A stretch of 39,766 nucleotides of DNA from positions 1 to 39,766 of the IMG/VR virus record IMGVR_UViG_3300031951_000444; one strand, 5' to 3'. The notes beneath the pieces are model-generated. The model searched no databases and was not told where the DNA came from. It saw nothing but the letters and a program-made list of their open reading frames with translations. Positions 1 through 8,350 of this stretch are shown here, piece by piece. The position numbers and the translations under genes were made by a program. The DNA comes from a virus. Every line of letters starts with the position of its first letter. The first letter of the stretch is position 1.

Positions 1-16
1 TCGAGCGCTGCTCAGG
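1..16. repeat. Left terminus, half of an end-joining dyad
   Basis: Bases 2-10 (CGAGCGCTG) are repeated exactly as the last nine bases of the window, and GCTCAGG at 10-16 is the inverse of CCTGAGC at 39752-39758. If the ends are joined, CCTGAGC and GCTCAGG flank two direct copies of CGAGCGCTG, giving a hyphenated dyad of about 31 bp centred near the junction. This fits a circular or cos-ended phage chromosome cut near a symmetric site. It could also be an arbitrary opening point of a circular assembly. Confidence 0.45.
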
Positions 17-74
17 GTGTTGGGAAAAGCGTGCCGGAAGCCTCCTTAGTGGGGGGGGTAGGGTGACAAAAGAA

Positions 75-306
75 AGAGGTTGAGTCGCTGTGGTCGCTTT
101 TGAGGCACTTTGCAACCAGCCTCCAAACCACTAACCAATCTCTCAGCTCTCAAAAACCTCTCATAGCTACCCAACCTCTTGAAAACTTCCATTTCATCAG
201 GCTTCGAGCGTCATAGAGGTTTCATCTTACTCACCCGCTACTTGTCCAACCTGTGGCTAAATCATCCCCTGTTTCGCGTTTTTGATATGCGAAGTGCCTA
301 GAGGTT
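75..306. repeat. Five AGAGGTT iteron-like repeats, candidate origin
   Basis: The heptamer AGAGGTT occurs at 75-81, 215-221 and 300-306 on the plus strand and at 155-161 and 173-179 on the minus strand. Five copies in about 230 bp of non-coding DNA is far above chance (about 0.04 expected). The block is next to the two replication genes at 511-3715, which suggests iterons of a replication origin or binding sites for a phage regulator. The surrounding 1-510 stretch has no convincing gene. It also holds an inverted repeat, GCACTGCGGC at about 433-442 and GCCGCAGTGC at about 480-489, which could end minus-strand transcription after the primase/helicase gene. Confidence 0.4.
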
Positions 307-510
307 CGAGAGGTCGCACAGATAAAACCCTTCAAATAACAGGAGGTCCGGAGGGCGCGGGAGGCGGAGGAATCGAGCGCCGCTGCGCGGCGAAGCTCCC
401 GCCTTTCACGGGATGCGCAGACAAGAGGCGGCCGCACTGCGGCTGGCAGCCTGGTCACCTATGCGACGACCTTTAGACCGCCGCAGTGCTCACGTGTGAG
501 CCCCTCAACC

Positions 511-2403
511 TCACTTCACCTTCTCGACGGAATACCTCGCTGGCGACACGCCGGCGAGATGAGTGAGCCGGTAGAGCTGGCCGGAGCTGCTCTTAAAGTC
601 CAGCTCGTGCAGCCTGGTCTTCAGTTCGTTACCGAAGCTGCTTCGCGTCTTCGGTGACAGCCACTCGCTCGCCGAGCGTTCCCGCTTGGCTTGGTCATCG
701 CTCGACATCGCGGGCTCAGCATCAAAGTCAGGCACATCGGCCGCCGGTTCATGGCTCGTCGGCACGATGTATTTCCAGCCTCCGGCCTTGCCCTCGGTCT
801 GCATGACCGATTCGATGTCTTTTTCGGGCCAGAGCTTGTGCGTGGCCACCGCATGACGACGAGCCACACCAGCGAACTGCGCCACGGTGATCTCAAAGGC
901 CGCGCGCATCTCACCATCCGCTCCGGGGCCGAATTCATCCAGCGCAAAGGCCACCAGCTTGCGGATCTCGGTGGTCTCCTTGTCGCCGATGTTCTCATTC
1001 TGCGGCTCCAGAAGGCAGTTCCACTCTTGCTCAGCACCCTTGCGGCCCGCATGCAGCACGATCGCAGGCACCACGAGACTCCACTGGTTGAACGAGCCCA
1101 GCTCCTTGAACGGCCACTTCGGCCGTCCATCCGCATCCCACTCGCGGATCAGCGCCCACACGGCCGCCAGGCCGCGCTTGCGGTTCTCGACGTTGGCAAA
1201 AAACTTCGCATCCAGCTTCTCCACACTGTCAGGCAACTCGCGATCCTTCCCCGTCGTGCGATTCAAAAGGTCCGCCAGCAGCGTGCGACGTTGAAGGTCA
1301 GCGCTCAGCGTCACGTTGTTGCCCGTCCCCAACGTCACGGCACGCAGCACCACCTGGCCTTCATCATTGCCACCCAGCTTGCGGAATTCCTTCTCCGCAT
1401 TCGTCAGCCATTCATCGAGCAGCACCGTCTCCACGACTTGACCCTTCCAGTTCACGTTGTCGAAGAACACATACGGATTGCCTCGCAGCGCCGCCGTATT
1501 GAGCAGCTCCTGCAGCTTTTCCTCCGCATCCGGCAGCAGCGGCCGCGTCCGCATCGAGCCATGCACCAGCCAAGTCACATAGCTCGCCAGCGTCGTCTTG
1601 CCGCTCTCCTGGATGTTCGCGTTGTAGAAAAACATCGGCGCTTTGCCCGGATAAATCCCACGGCCAAACATCGTCACCATCGCCGCCAGATGGATCGAGA
1701 AATCACGCTCCGCATCACGCCATCCAAACCATCGAAACAGGTTCCAGAGGTAACTCACCGCGTCATCAAACGGCATGTCCTCCGCGTAGCTCACGCCGGA
1801 TCGACACGTGTAGATCCCGCTCGCCGGATCAAAGCCCGGCTGCAGCAGCCGCAGGCGTGGCAGGCCCCGCTCATCCAGCACGTCATCGATCACCGGCATC
1901 TTGATCGGATTCACCCCGCGCAGCTCCGGCAGCGACAGCCGCAGCACATCGCTCTCCAGGATCGTCTCCGCCTGGTCCTTCGTCAGCCCGCCCTTGATCG
2001 CCTTCAGCACATCGCGGCCCTCGCGATCCTTCTCCTCCGTTTTCAGCCAGCGCTCCACCGGATACACGCCCCGCGTGATCGGCAGCCAGGTGCGAAAACG
2101 CTTCGGCTTCATCTCCTCTCGCGCTCCTTCCTGTTCATCGACTGTCACGATGTCGCGCTGCCACCTGTATAAGCCCCACCTGCCATCCTTCGACGCCAGC
2201 AAGTTCGCCACCTCACGCGCCAGGTCATCCGGCGGCAGCTTCAAATTCAGCGTCGGAGCGATCTGCGCCGCCTCATCCGGTCTCGTCACCCCCGCCGTAT
2301 CAAACATCGGACCCAGCCGGGCCGCGATGTCTTGCAAAGCGGGATCGACAGGTGCAGCACCCGCCGGCGGCGGTGTGGCGTTCGTAGTGGCAGGCTCACT
2401 CAT
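511..2403 (-). CDS. Phage replication helicase (P4/plasmid primase-helicase type)
   Basis: A 630-residue protein with a P-loop NTPase core in its middle. Residues about 261-272 (NANIQESGKTTL) are a Walker A-like loop, 311-319 (YVFFDNVNW) a Walker B-like strand ending in acidic and polar residues, and 360-375 (TGNNVTLSADLQRRTL) a sensor/arginine-finger segment of the kind seen in superfamily 3 helicases attached to phage and plasmid primases. It likely unwinds DNA at phage replication forks. It starts at an ATG that overlaps the stop of the upstream primase-like gene (ATGAGTGA), so the two are translationally coupled and probably work as a split primase-helicase. The N-terminal 200 residues are unassigned. 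The family call rests on motif order, not on a search. Confidence 0.65.
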   Translation of the reverse strand: MSEPATTNATPPPAGAAPVDPALQDIAARLGPMFDTAGVTRPDEAAQIAPTLNLKLPPDDLAREVANLLASKDGRWGLYRWQRDIVTVDEQEGAREEMKPKRFRTWLPITRGVYPVERWLKTEEKDREGRDVLKAIKGGLTKDQAETILESDVLRLSLPELRGVNPIKMPVIDDVLDERGLPRLRLLQPGFDPASGIYTCRSGVSYAEDMPFDDAVSYLWNLFRWFGWRDAERDFSIHLAAMVTMFGRGIYPGKAPMFFYNANIQESGKTTLASYVTWLVHGSMRTRPLLPDAEEKLQELLNTAALRGNPYVFFDNVNWKGQVVETVLLDEWLTNAEKEFRKLGGNDEGQVVLRAVTLGTGNNVTLSADLQRRTLLADLLNRTTGKDRELPDSVEKLDAKFFANVENRKRGLAAVWALIREWDADGRPKWPFKELGSFNQWSLVVPAIVLHAGRKGAEQEWNCLLEPQNENIGDKETTEIRKLVAFALDEFGPGADGEMRAAFEITVAQFAGVARRHAVATHKLWPEKDIESVMQTEGKAGGWKYIVPTSHEPAADVPDFDAEPAMSSDDQAKRERSASEWLSPKTRSSFGNELKTRLHELDFKSSSGQLYRLTHLAGVSPARYSVEKVK

Positions 2404-3715
2404 TCCGCGTGCCCTCCTCTTCCACCGTCCCCGTCACTCCGGTCACTCCGGTCATTGAGGTCACCTCGCCCCCTTCCTCATTCCCCATCACCACCTTCGG
2501 CCCCACCATCTCGATCAGCGGCACCCCGCCCGGATCAGGCCGCGGATTGAGGTAGAGGAGCTTTTGCAGCCTCTCACCCCGCTTGCATCCCGGCAGCCGC
2601 GTCAGTTGCACCGCCTTCATCGCCGCCGGATCAGCCCCCAGCTTAGAAAACAGCGGCCCCAGGAGCCGCTTGGTGGCATCGAATCGCTCCTTCGTATCAC
2701 AGGGCAGCCACACTAGCGCATGCGTGCTCTTCCCGCCGCTCGTGTAGATCGCCTTGATCGGCAGCGGCAGCTTCGCCAGAAACCCCAGCCACAGCAGCTC
2801 AAACTCCGCCAGCAGCGCCGGGTCCTTCTTCACCTCATCCACCGGATCAGCCTCCAGCACCAGGTGCTTCCACTTCACCACCGATTCCTCGGAGCGACGG
2901 CTCAGCTTCGGCTTCTTCGTATGCGGATCGATCTCGCGAGGGTTCGGCATCCACTTCCCGTTCACCGGTTGCGACAGATACCAAACCCCATCCGGGCCGC
3001 CCTTCGGCAGCACCACCGGCTCCACCTTCCCGCCGTAGAGCTTCACCTCACGCTGCGCCGGGATGCCCGCACGCGACGCCAGCAGATACGCACGCCCCCG
3101 CCACCACATATACTGCCCCTGCGAGCCAAACTTCGTGAAGACAAGCACCATGTCCTCGCGATCAAACACCGCGTTCAGAAAATCCGCCGTCGAGCACGTC
3201 TTTACATCCACCGGCGATCTCGCCGCCAGCCAGGCCTCATCCACACGCACCCCCGCCGGCTGCATCGCCCGCAGCGCATCCAGATCAAACGGCAGCCGCC
3301 ACTTCGCCTCATACTTCGGCGCTTGATGCTCCAGACTCATCTCCCGCTGGCCCGATGACCCCGCCGCACTTCGCGATCCCATGCCCGGCTTCCAGTAGCC
3401 CTTCTCGCGGCAGATCTTCCGATACAGCCAGCCCTTCGGATACCGACTCGAAGTCGCACGCGCACCGCTCAGCTTATGCAGCAGCTCCGCCTCCGTCCAC
3501 GGTGGCAGGCACTTCGTCGCGTTGTAGATCCCCAGCACGCTCATCAGGTCAGCGTCACCCAGGTCAAAGCCATGCAGCAACGTGCAGACCGTCTTGAAGG
3601 TCGTGTCATGTCCACCCTTCTTGCTCTCCGCGATCTCCGCCTCATCACGCACCCACACCTCCGCCAGTTCGATCTGCGAAGGCATCGGCGTTCCTGATGG
3701 TTGGGAGTCAGGCAT
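2396..3715 (-). CDS. Primase-like replication protein (AEP/PriCT type)
   Basis: About 439 residues. The N-terminal 100 residues (LLHGFDLGDADLMSVL, then KCLPPWTEAEL) resemble the helical PriCT-type domain found beside archaeo-eukaryotic-type primases. The C-terminal half has LEADP, a candidate metal-binding acidic strand, then SGGKSTHALVWL and QLTRLPGCKRG, matching the pattern of viral and plasmid AEP-like primases. It probably makes primers for the helicase encoded immediately downstream, with which it overlaps by 8 nt. The reading frame extends to a TTG at 3721, but the first ATG is at 3715 and is chosen here. No Shine-Dalgarno site is visible. The 54-bp gap to the upstream gene carries copies of a host-like 'GTTCGTTGTTCAC' intergenic repeat. 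Confidence 0.6.
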   Translation of the reverse strand: MPDSQPSGTPMPSQIELAEVWVRDEAEIAESKKGGHDTTFKTVCTLLHGFDLGDADLMSVLGIYNATKCLPPWTEAELLHKLSGARATSSRYPKGWLYRKICREKGYWKPGMGSRSAAGSSGQREMSLEHQAPKYEAKWRLPFDLDALRAMQPAGVRVDEAWLAARSPVDVKTCSTADFLNAVFDREDMVLVFTKFGSQGQYMWWRGRAYLLASRAGIPAQREVKLYGGKVEPVVLPKGGPDGVWYLSQPVNGKWMPNPREIDPHTKKPKLSRRSEESVVKWKHLVLEADPVDEVKKDPALLAEFELLWLGFLAKLPLPIKAIYTSGGKSTHALVWLPCDTKERFDATKRLLGPLFSKLGADPAAMKAVQLTRLPGCKRGERLQKLLYLNPRPDPGGVPLIEMVGPKVVMGNEEGGEVTSMTGVTGVTGTVEEEGTRNE

Positions 3716-3769
3716 GGTCAAAAAAGTCGTTCGTCGTTCAGTCGTTCGTTGTTCACACTTCAGCGTGCC

Positions 3770-6034
3770 TCACAGCATCTCAAACAGCACCCCCTGCCGC
3801 GTCGCATTCGCCAAGTTCTCACACGCCGTCTTGAAGTAGCTCTCCTTCAGCTCCGCGCCGATGAATCGACGCCCCATTTGCAGGGCGCAGTAGCCCTCGC
3901 TGCCGATGCCAGCAAAGGGCGAAAAGATCACATCATCTTCCGCACTCCACAGCGTCAGCGCACGCTCGATCACATCCAGTTGCAGCGGGCAGATGTGGCG
4001 CTCGTCCTTCGACTCACTCGCCTCGCGGCCATTTAGCACGCGCCCTTGATCCACCGTCATCCACACCGGGCTCGCCAGTTCCTGCCAGCGACCCAGCGGC
4101 AGCGACTCCACCGTGTGCGTGATTGGCTTCGGATTCACTCCCGGCTTGCGAAAGACCAGCAGATAGTCCGCACTGCCCACCCGGCTCTTGCTGCTATCCG
4201 TGCGCAGCGTCTTGTAGAGCAGCCCGTGCGCCTTCGTGCGCTGCATTTCCGTCACCGGATCTTTCCAGATGCACACCCGCGAATGCAGCAGCCATCCCCG
4301 ATCTCGAAACGCACTCGCGATCGCACCCGAGAAGTCCTTGAACTCGATGTCGCCATCCTTCCACTTCGTCGCCAGCAGATCACAGCAATGCACCGCGCAC
4401 TCACGGCCCGGCATCGTGATCCGCATCAGCTCATCGATCAGGTAGCCAAACTGCTCCATGAATCCCTCCATGTCCTTGCAGTTGCCCATGTCCTGCACGT
4501 CCGATGAATAAGTGAACAAATCCGCGAAGGGCGGCGAAAACACCGCCATCCCCACGCTGTTATCCGCAAGTGTTTTCGCCACGCGCACGCAGTCGCCGTG
4601 ATACATCGTCCAGTTGTCGCCGATTCGTTGTTTGATCTCCGTGTTCATGATCGTGATATTTGATTGCCCTGCCAAACTCTCCTTCGTGAAGCGCATCAGC
4701 TCGCGCATCGTGTTGTGCTGCTCCGTCTTCCGCATGATCGCTGCCATCACGCCATCCTCTGTGTCCGCCTGCACGATGTAACGGCGCACCGTCCGCTGCT
4801 GCCCAAAGCGATGGATGCGCTTCCCCGCCTGATAAAAACGCTCATAGCTGTGAGTCATCCCCACGTAGATGTCGTGGCAGCAGTGCTGCCAGTTCAGTCC
4901 GAAACCCGCGATGCTCGGCTTCGTCACGATCACCCGCGCCTGCCCCGTTTGGAAAAGGTGCATCTTTCGCTCCTTGTGCTCCGGCTTGTCCGATCCCGTC
5001 ACCTCCACCGCATCAGGGATCGCCAGCGCCAGATCGTTGCTCTCCTCATTGCTCTCCGTCCACACGATGAACTGCTCCGCCGTCGCATTCACGATCTTCG
5101 CCGCGGCCTCCACCCGCTCCTTCATCGTCCGGCGCATCTCCTTGTGCAGATTCGTCGCAGACGTGTTCGCCGTGCGGAAAAGCTCAAACCCATCATCCGC
5201 CCGCTGATCCACATGCACCGTCACGATCTGCGTCTCGATCGGTGGCAGTTCATATCCCTCATCACTGAATCCCAAATCGCTCGGCTTGCTCACGCATGCC
5301 GCCCATGACGAAACCCACCGCCAAAACGCCTCTTCGCTGTGACCCTTCAGCCTCCACGTTCCCGTGTCGAAGGTGTCGTTGATGAAATACGTCGCCAGCA
5401 TCTCCGCCGGTTTACAGATGCCCAAGAAGTCCGCGTGCTGGCCCAGCTCCGTAAAATCATTCGGTGCAGGCGTCGCCGTGCAGCACAGCCGAAACCGCGT
5501 GCCCTCAAACCGCTTCGCCAACAGTTGCCGCGTTTTACCCGTGAACGACTTTAGGATGCTCGATTCATCCAGCACCACGCCGCCAAACGCCACCTCATCA
5601 AACTTCTCCAGCCGTTCGTAGTTCGTGATATAGATGCCCGCGCCCTGCACATCCTCCGGCTCGCGCACGTGGCGGATCGTAATGCCAAACTTCTGCCCCT
5701 CCGCCACCGTCTGCTCTGCCACCGCCAGCGGGCACAGGATCAGCACCGGCATCTGCACATGCTCCGCCACCTGCCGCGCCCACTCCATCTGTTGCAGCGT
5801 CTTGCCCAGCCCGCAGTCTTCAAACAAAGCCGCGCGCCCCTGCTTTAAAGCCCACCGCACCACCATCTTCTGCCACTCAAACAGCGGCGCATGGATCTCC
5901 ATCGGCTCAAAACCCGCCGCCTCTACCGGCCGGATCTTGCCCCGCACAAACTCCTCATATTTTAGCTTTCGATCACTCATAAAAATCTTCGTTTCAGGTT
6001 CCCCATTCGTCATTCCTCCTTCTGGTTTCGTCAT
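3770..6034 (-). CDS. SNF2-type helicase fused to a DNA methyltransferase
   Basis: A 754-residue two-enzyme fusion. Residues 50-430 are a superfamily 2 helicase: EDCGLGKTLQ (72-81, Walker A), DESS (156-159, DEAD-like box), TATPAPN (186-192, motif III) and GKRIHRFGQQR (404-414, motif VI). Residues 470-754 are an amino-methyltransferase of the N4-cytosine/N6-adenine class: VFSPPF (498-503, catalytic SPPF motif IV) and FSPFAGIGSEG (704-714, SAM-binding FxGxG motif I). Motif IV before motif I is the beta-class order. It may remodel replicating phage DNA while methylating it against host restriction. The annotated ATG lies in a repeat that encodes MTKPE; MSDRKLKYEEF (start about 5980) is a plausible truer start. 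Upstream lies the ParB-like gene, 16 bp away. Confidence 0.8.
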   Translation of the reverse strand: MTKPEGGMTNGEPETKIFMSDRKLKYEEFVRGKIRPVEAAGFEPMEIHAPLFEWQKMVVRWALKQGRAALFEDCGLGKTLQQMEWARQVAEHVQMPVLILCPLAVAEQTVAEGQKFGITIRHVREPEDVQGAGIYITNYERLEKFDEVAFGGVVLDESSILKSFTGKTRQLLAKRFEGTRFRLCCTATPAPNDFTELGQHADFLGICKPAEMLATYFINDTFDTGTWRLKGHSEEAFWRWVSSWAACVSKPSDLGFSDEGYELPPIETQIVTVHVDQRADDGFELFRTANTSATNLHKEMRRTMKERVEAAAKIVNATAEQFIVWTESNEESNDLALAIPDAVEVTGSDKPEHKERKMHLFQTGQARVIVTKPSIAGFGLNWQHCCHDIYVGMTHSYERFYQAGKRIHRFGQQRTVRRYIVQADTEDGVMAAIMRKTEQHNTMRELMRFTKESLAGQSNITIMNTEIKQRIGDNWTMYHGDCVRVAKTLADNSVGMAVFSPPFADLFTYSSDVQDMGNCKDMEGFMEQFGYLIDELMRITMPGRECAVHCCDLLATKWKDGDIEFKDFSGAIASAFRDRGWLLHSRVCIWKDPVTEMQRTKAHGLLYKTLRTDSSKSRVGSADYLLVFRKPGVNPKPITHTVESLPLGRWQELASPVWMTVDQGRVLNGREASESKDERHICPLQLDVIERALTLWSAEDDVIFSPFAGIGSEGYCALQMGRRFIGAELKESYFKTACENLANATRQGVLFEML

Positions 6035-6056
6035 TCCGCGCTCCGCGCGGTCACTT
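6012..6056 (-). repeat. Gene-junction linker repeat (stop, hairpin, MTKPE segment)
   Basis: On the minus strand this junction reads TGACC, a small hairpin of GCGCGG/CGCGC type, GG, then AATGACGAAACCAGAA. The TGA is the stop codon of the ParB-like gene and the following ATG ACG AAA CCA GAA is the annotated start of the helicase-methyltransferase. Related copies occur at about 6340-6375, 10035-10068, 18097-18140, 18940-18985, 19620-19655, 25125-25150, 25340-25395 and 26455-26510. The hairpin arms vary while the flanks stay similar. Confidence 0.7.
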
Positions 6057-8231
6057 CGCCAGCCCCGCCTTCCGCAGCAGCTTCATGCGCAGGCCGTTCC
6101 AGTTCTTGTAGGCGATGGCATCCTTCTTCCGGTCCGGCTTCGAGCCGATCAGCGTCGTGATGTCATGCGTCTTCGCCTTCAGCAGCGCTGCCCCCGCCTC
6201 CACATCCGCTGGCGTCCAGCCCGTTGCCTTGCCCAGCTTGGAGTCTTGAATGCCCGTGGCCTCTTCCGTCGCACTCGGCCCAGCTTCCTTCGTCATTCCC
6301 CCGCCCGCATCGCTACGCGAAGCGTTGCGGGCGGGGCCTTCGGGCTTCCTCATTCCGCGCTTCGCGCGGCTGTCCGCCGCCTTCGTCTTGCTCGCCTCCT
6401 TGGCGCTGTCCACGTGCGTCGGGTCCGTGTGATCCTTCGCGGCCACCTTCTCAGGCTTCTTGTTCGCGGCCTTTGCCTCGATCTCCGCCTTCACCTCAGC
6501 CGTCGCCAGCGCCTTGATCGTCTTCGCATCAAAGCCGAAGAACGCCTCCAGCGGCTCCTTCGAGCTAAAGCCCAGGCCCCAGTTCTTCACATACTTCGCG
6601 ATCACCCCCAGCATGATCAGCGCATCGATCTCCGATTTGCCTGTGTCGGTCATACGCAGCGCCTCCAGGATCGGCTCGCGATACGCATCCGCCACCACGC
6701 CATACTCGTTCTTCTTCTTCTCACGCGGCTGGATCGCCAGCGTCTCCGCCATGAGCTGGCAGCCGTCTTTGCCCGCCTCACGCAGCACCGTGTCGAGCAC
6801 GGCGAGCGCCGCGTCACGATCCATGCCCTTCTCCAGGGCGCGATCCCGCAGATACTGCATGTAGCACACCTTCGAGCGGGCGGTCACCTTCGCCTCAAAA
6901 GCCTCCTTCTCCTTCGCCTTCTTCTCGTCATCGCTGAGCACCTTCTTGCCGCTGGCGGTCACCTTCTGGAAGAGCTTCCCATGCTTCTTGTGCTCGCGGG
7001 CGGCCGCGATGGCCACCTTCACCTCGACGAGCTCGATCACGCCCGCCTCCTTCGCGTTCACCACCTGGATGGCCCCCGCCGGCAGCCGGTCCTCCACCAG
7101 CTCACGCCACACCGGGTTCTTGTCACGGTCATAGTGCCCCGTGTGCTCATAGCCCGGCTTCTCATCGAGGCGCACATAGTTCGAGTTCAGCACCGTGCCA
7201 TTAAAATCCACCAGCTTGTCAGCCTCCTTCGCCGGCACGATCGTCACCGTTCCCGCCTCCTTCGCCTCCGCCTTCTTGCGGGCAAAGATCGCATCGTTCT
7301 TCGCCTTGTGGCATTTCGGATTCAAGCACGTCAGCGGGTCCGTTTGACCGCGACCATTGCCCAGCTCCGCAGCCAGGTCCTTGTCTTCCTTGGCAGCATG
7401 CTGGGCAAAGAACGGGCACGTGGCACACGCACCCGCATCCGGCACGAGCTGCGGATCTTCCAGATCCCACGGCACGCCTTTCAGTGAGGCCCGGTATTCA
7501 TCATTAATCACCGCCAGCGTGGCCCGAATGCTCAGTGGCCGCTTCACCCACTTCTGTGCGTTGTCATCCCAATCCTCGCCACCGCTCAGCACCTTCTTCG
7601 CGCATTCCTCACGCGCCTTTTGGCCGGGAATCGCCGCCACCAGCACCAGATGCCTTTCCCCGATGAGGCCCGCATCCAGCGCCTCCTGCATCGCCTTCGG
7701 AGCCTTCAGCATCTTCAGCTTGTTCAGCACCGTGTCCACGCTCTTGCCGATCTTCGCGGCGATCTTTTGCGGCGTGTAGCCCTTGTCATTCAGATCGAGC
7801 AGGCGCTGATAGCCTCGCGCCTCTTCCAGGGCCGTGAGGTCCCTCCGCTGCAGGTTCTCGATCAGTTGCAGCTCCAGCACCGTAGCGTCGTCGAGGTCCT
7901 CAACGATCACCGGCAGCGTTTCCAGCTCCTTCACGCGAGCTTCATCCTCGCCCGCGATCTCCATGCGCTCCGGCAGCCGGGTCACCAGCAGCGACGTCGC
8001 CCGGAAGCGACGCTCCCCCGCCACGATCTCATACTTGCCCGGCTCGCTTTTCGACGGCCGCGCCAGCAGCGGCATCTTCACCCCATGCTCCTCGATGCTC
8101 GACGCCAGCTCCGCCAGCGCCTCCGCATCAAAGTGCTGCCGCGGATTCGTTGGGCTCGCATGCAGCTCGCCCAAGTTGATGCGGCGGATCGTCACCGCCT
8201 GCGTGCCATGGATGTCCAGTTCGTTGATCAT
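6051..8231 (-). CDS. ParB/Spo0J-family DNA-binding protein
   Basis: About 726 residues from the ATG at 8231, chosen because AAGGAG lies 8 nt upstream; the open frame continues 44 codons further but without support. Residues 14-130 form a ParB N-terminal nuclease/CTPase-like domain with SPTNPR (26-31) and GERRFRA (72-78). ENLQRRDLTALEEA (about 124-137) and the following helices resemble the ParB helix-turn-helix. A cysteine pair pattern near 280-320 (CATCP, then CLNPKC) may bind zinc. The long charged C-terminal half is unassigned. ParB-like proteins in phages act in partition of plasmid prophages or as replication or transcription regulators; the role here is open. About 25 residues (PEGPARNASRSDAGGGMTKE region) are encoded by a repeat element inserted in frame. 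Confidence 0.8.
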   Translation of the reverse strand: MINELDIHGTQAVTIRRINLGELHASPTNPRQHFDAEALAELASSIEEHGVKMPLLARPSKSEPGKYEIVAGERRFRATSLLVTRLPERMEIAGEDEARVKELETLPVIVEDLDDATVLELQLIENLQRRDLTALEEARGYQRLLDLNDKGYTPQKIAAKIGKSVDTVLNKLKMLKAPKAMQEALDAGLIGERHLVLVAAIPGQKAREECAKKVLSGGEDWDDNAQKWVKRPLSIRATLAVINDEYRASLKGVPWDLEDPQLVPDAGACATCPFFAQHAAKEDKDLAAELGNGRGQTDPLTCLNPKCHKAKNDAIFARKKAEAKEAGTVTIVPAKEADKLVDFNGTVLNSNYVRLDEKPGYEHTGHYDRDKNPVWRELVEDRLPAGAIQVVNAKEAGVIELVEVKVAIAAAREHKKHGKLFQKVTASGKKVLSDDEKKAKEKEAFEAKVTARSKVCYMQYLRDRALEKGMDRDAALAVLDTVLREAGKDGCQLMAETLAIQPREKKKNEYGVVADAYREPILEALRMTDTGKSEIDALIMLGVIAKYVKNWGLGFSSKEPLEAFFGFDAKTIKALATAEVKAEIEAKAANKKPEKVAAKDHTDPTHVDSAKEASKTKAADSRAKRGMRKPEGPARNASRSDAGGGMTKEAGPSATEEATGIQDSKLGKATGWTPADVEAGAALLKAKTHDITTLIGSKPDRKKDAIAYKNWNGLRMKLLRKAGLAK
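6297..6337. repeat. REP-like palindrome translated inside the ParB gene
   Basis: The element has arms CCCGCCCGCATCGC and GCGTTGCGGGCGGG around TACGCGAA. Near-identical copies are intergenic at 8311-8346 and 24287-24328, so this is a mobile repeat family. Here it lies inside the ParB-like reading frame and adds the peptide PARNASRSDAGGG, flanked by MRKPE and MTKE from the adjoining linker repeat. Confidence 0.7.
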
Positions 8232-8310
8232 GTTCGTTGCTCCTTGTGTTCGTTGGTTTGTGGTTTGTTCGTTGTCAGTCCCGTCAATCAGGTCATTGAA
8301 GTCATTCAGG

Positions 8311-8346
8311 CCCGCCCGCATCGCTTCGCGCAGCGATGCGGGCGGG
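8311..8346. repeat. REP-like palindrome, 14-bp perfect arms
   Basis: CCCGCCCGCATCGC (8311-8324) and GCGATGCGGGCGGG (8333-8346) pair perfectly around an 8-nt loop. It sits between the stop of the 251-residue gene (8351) and the ParB start (8231), so it could also act as a transcript-processing or attenuating hairpin in the early operon. It belongs to the same family as 6297-6337 and 24287-24328. Confidence 0.75.
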
Positions 8347-8350
8347 TCAC

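Noticed and set aside
231-476. Small frames in the left non-coding region (231-458 minus, 282-476 plus)
   Set aside because: Composition is low in protein character, no start site support, and both frames overlap each other and the repeat-rich region.
691-2172. Long plus-strand open frames such as 691-2172, 5634-7487 and 29633-31306
   Set aside because: They lie opposite well-supported minus-strand genes, are rich in His/Arg/Leu or Gly/Asp as antisense frames of GC-rich genes tend to be, and have no recognisable domains.
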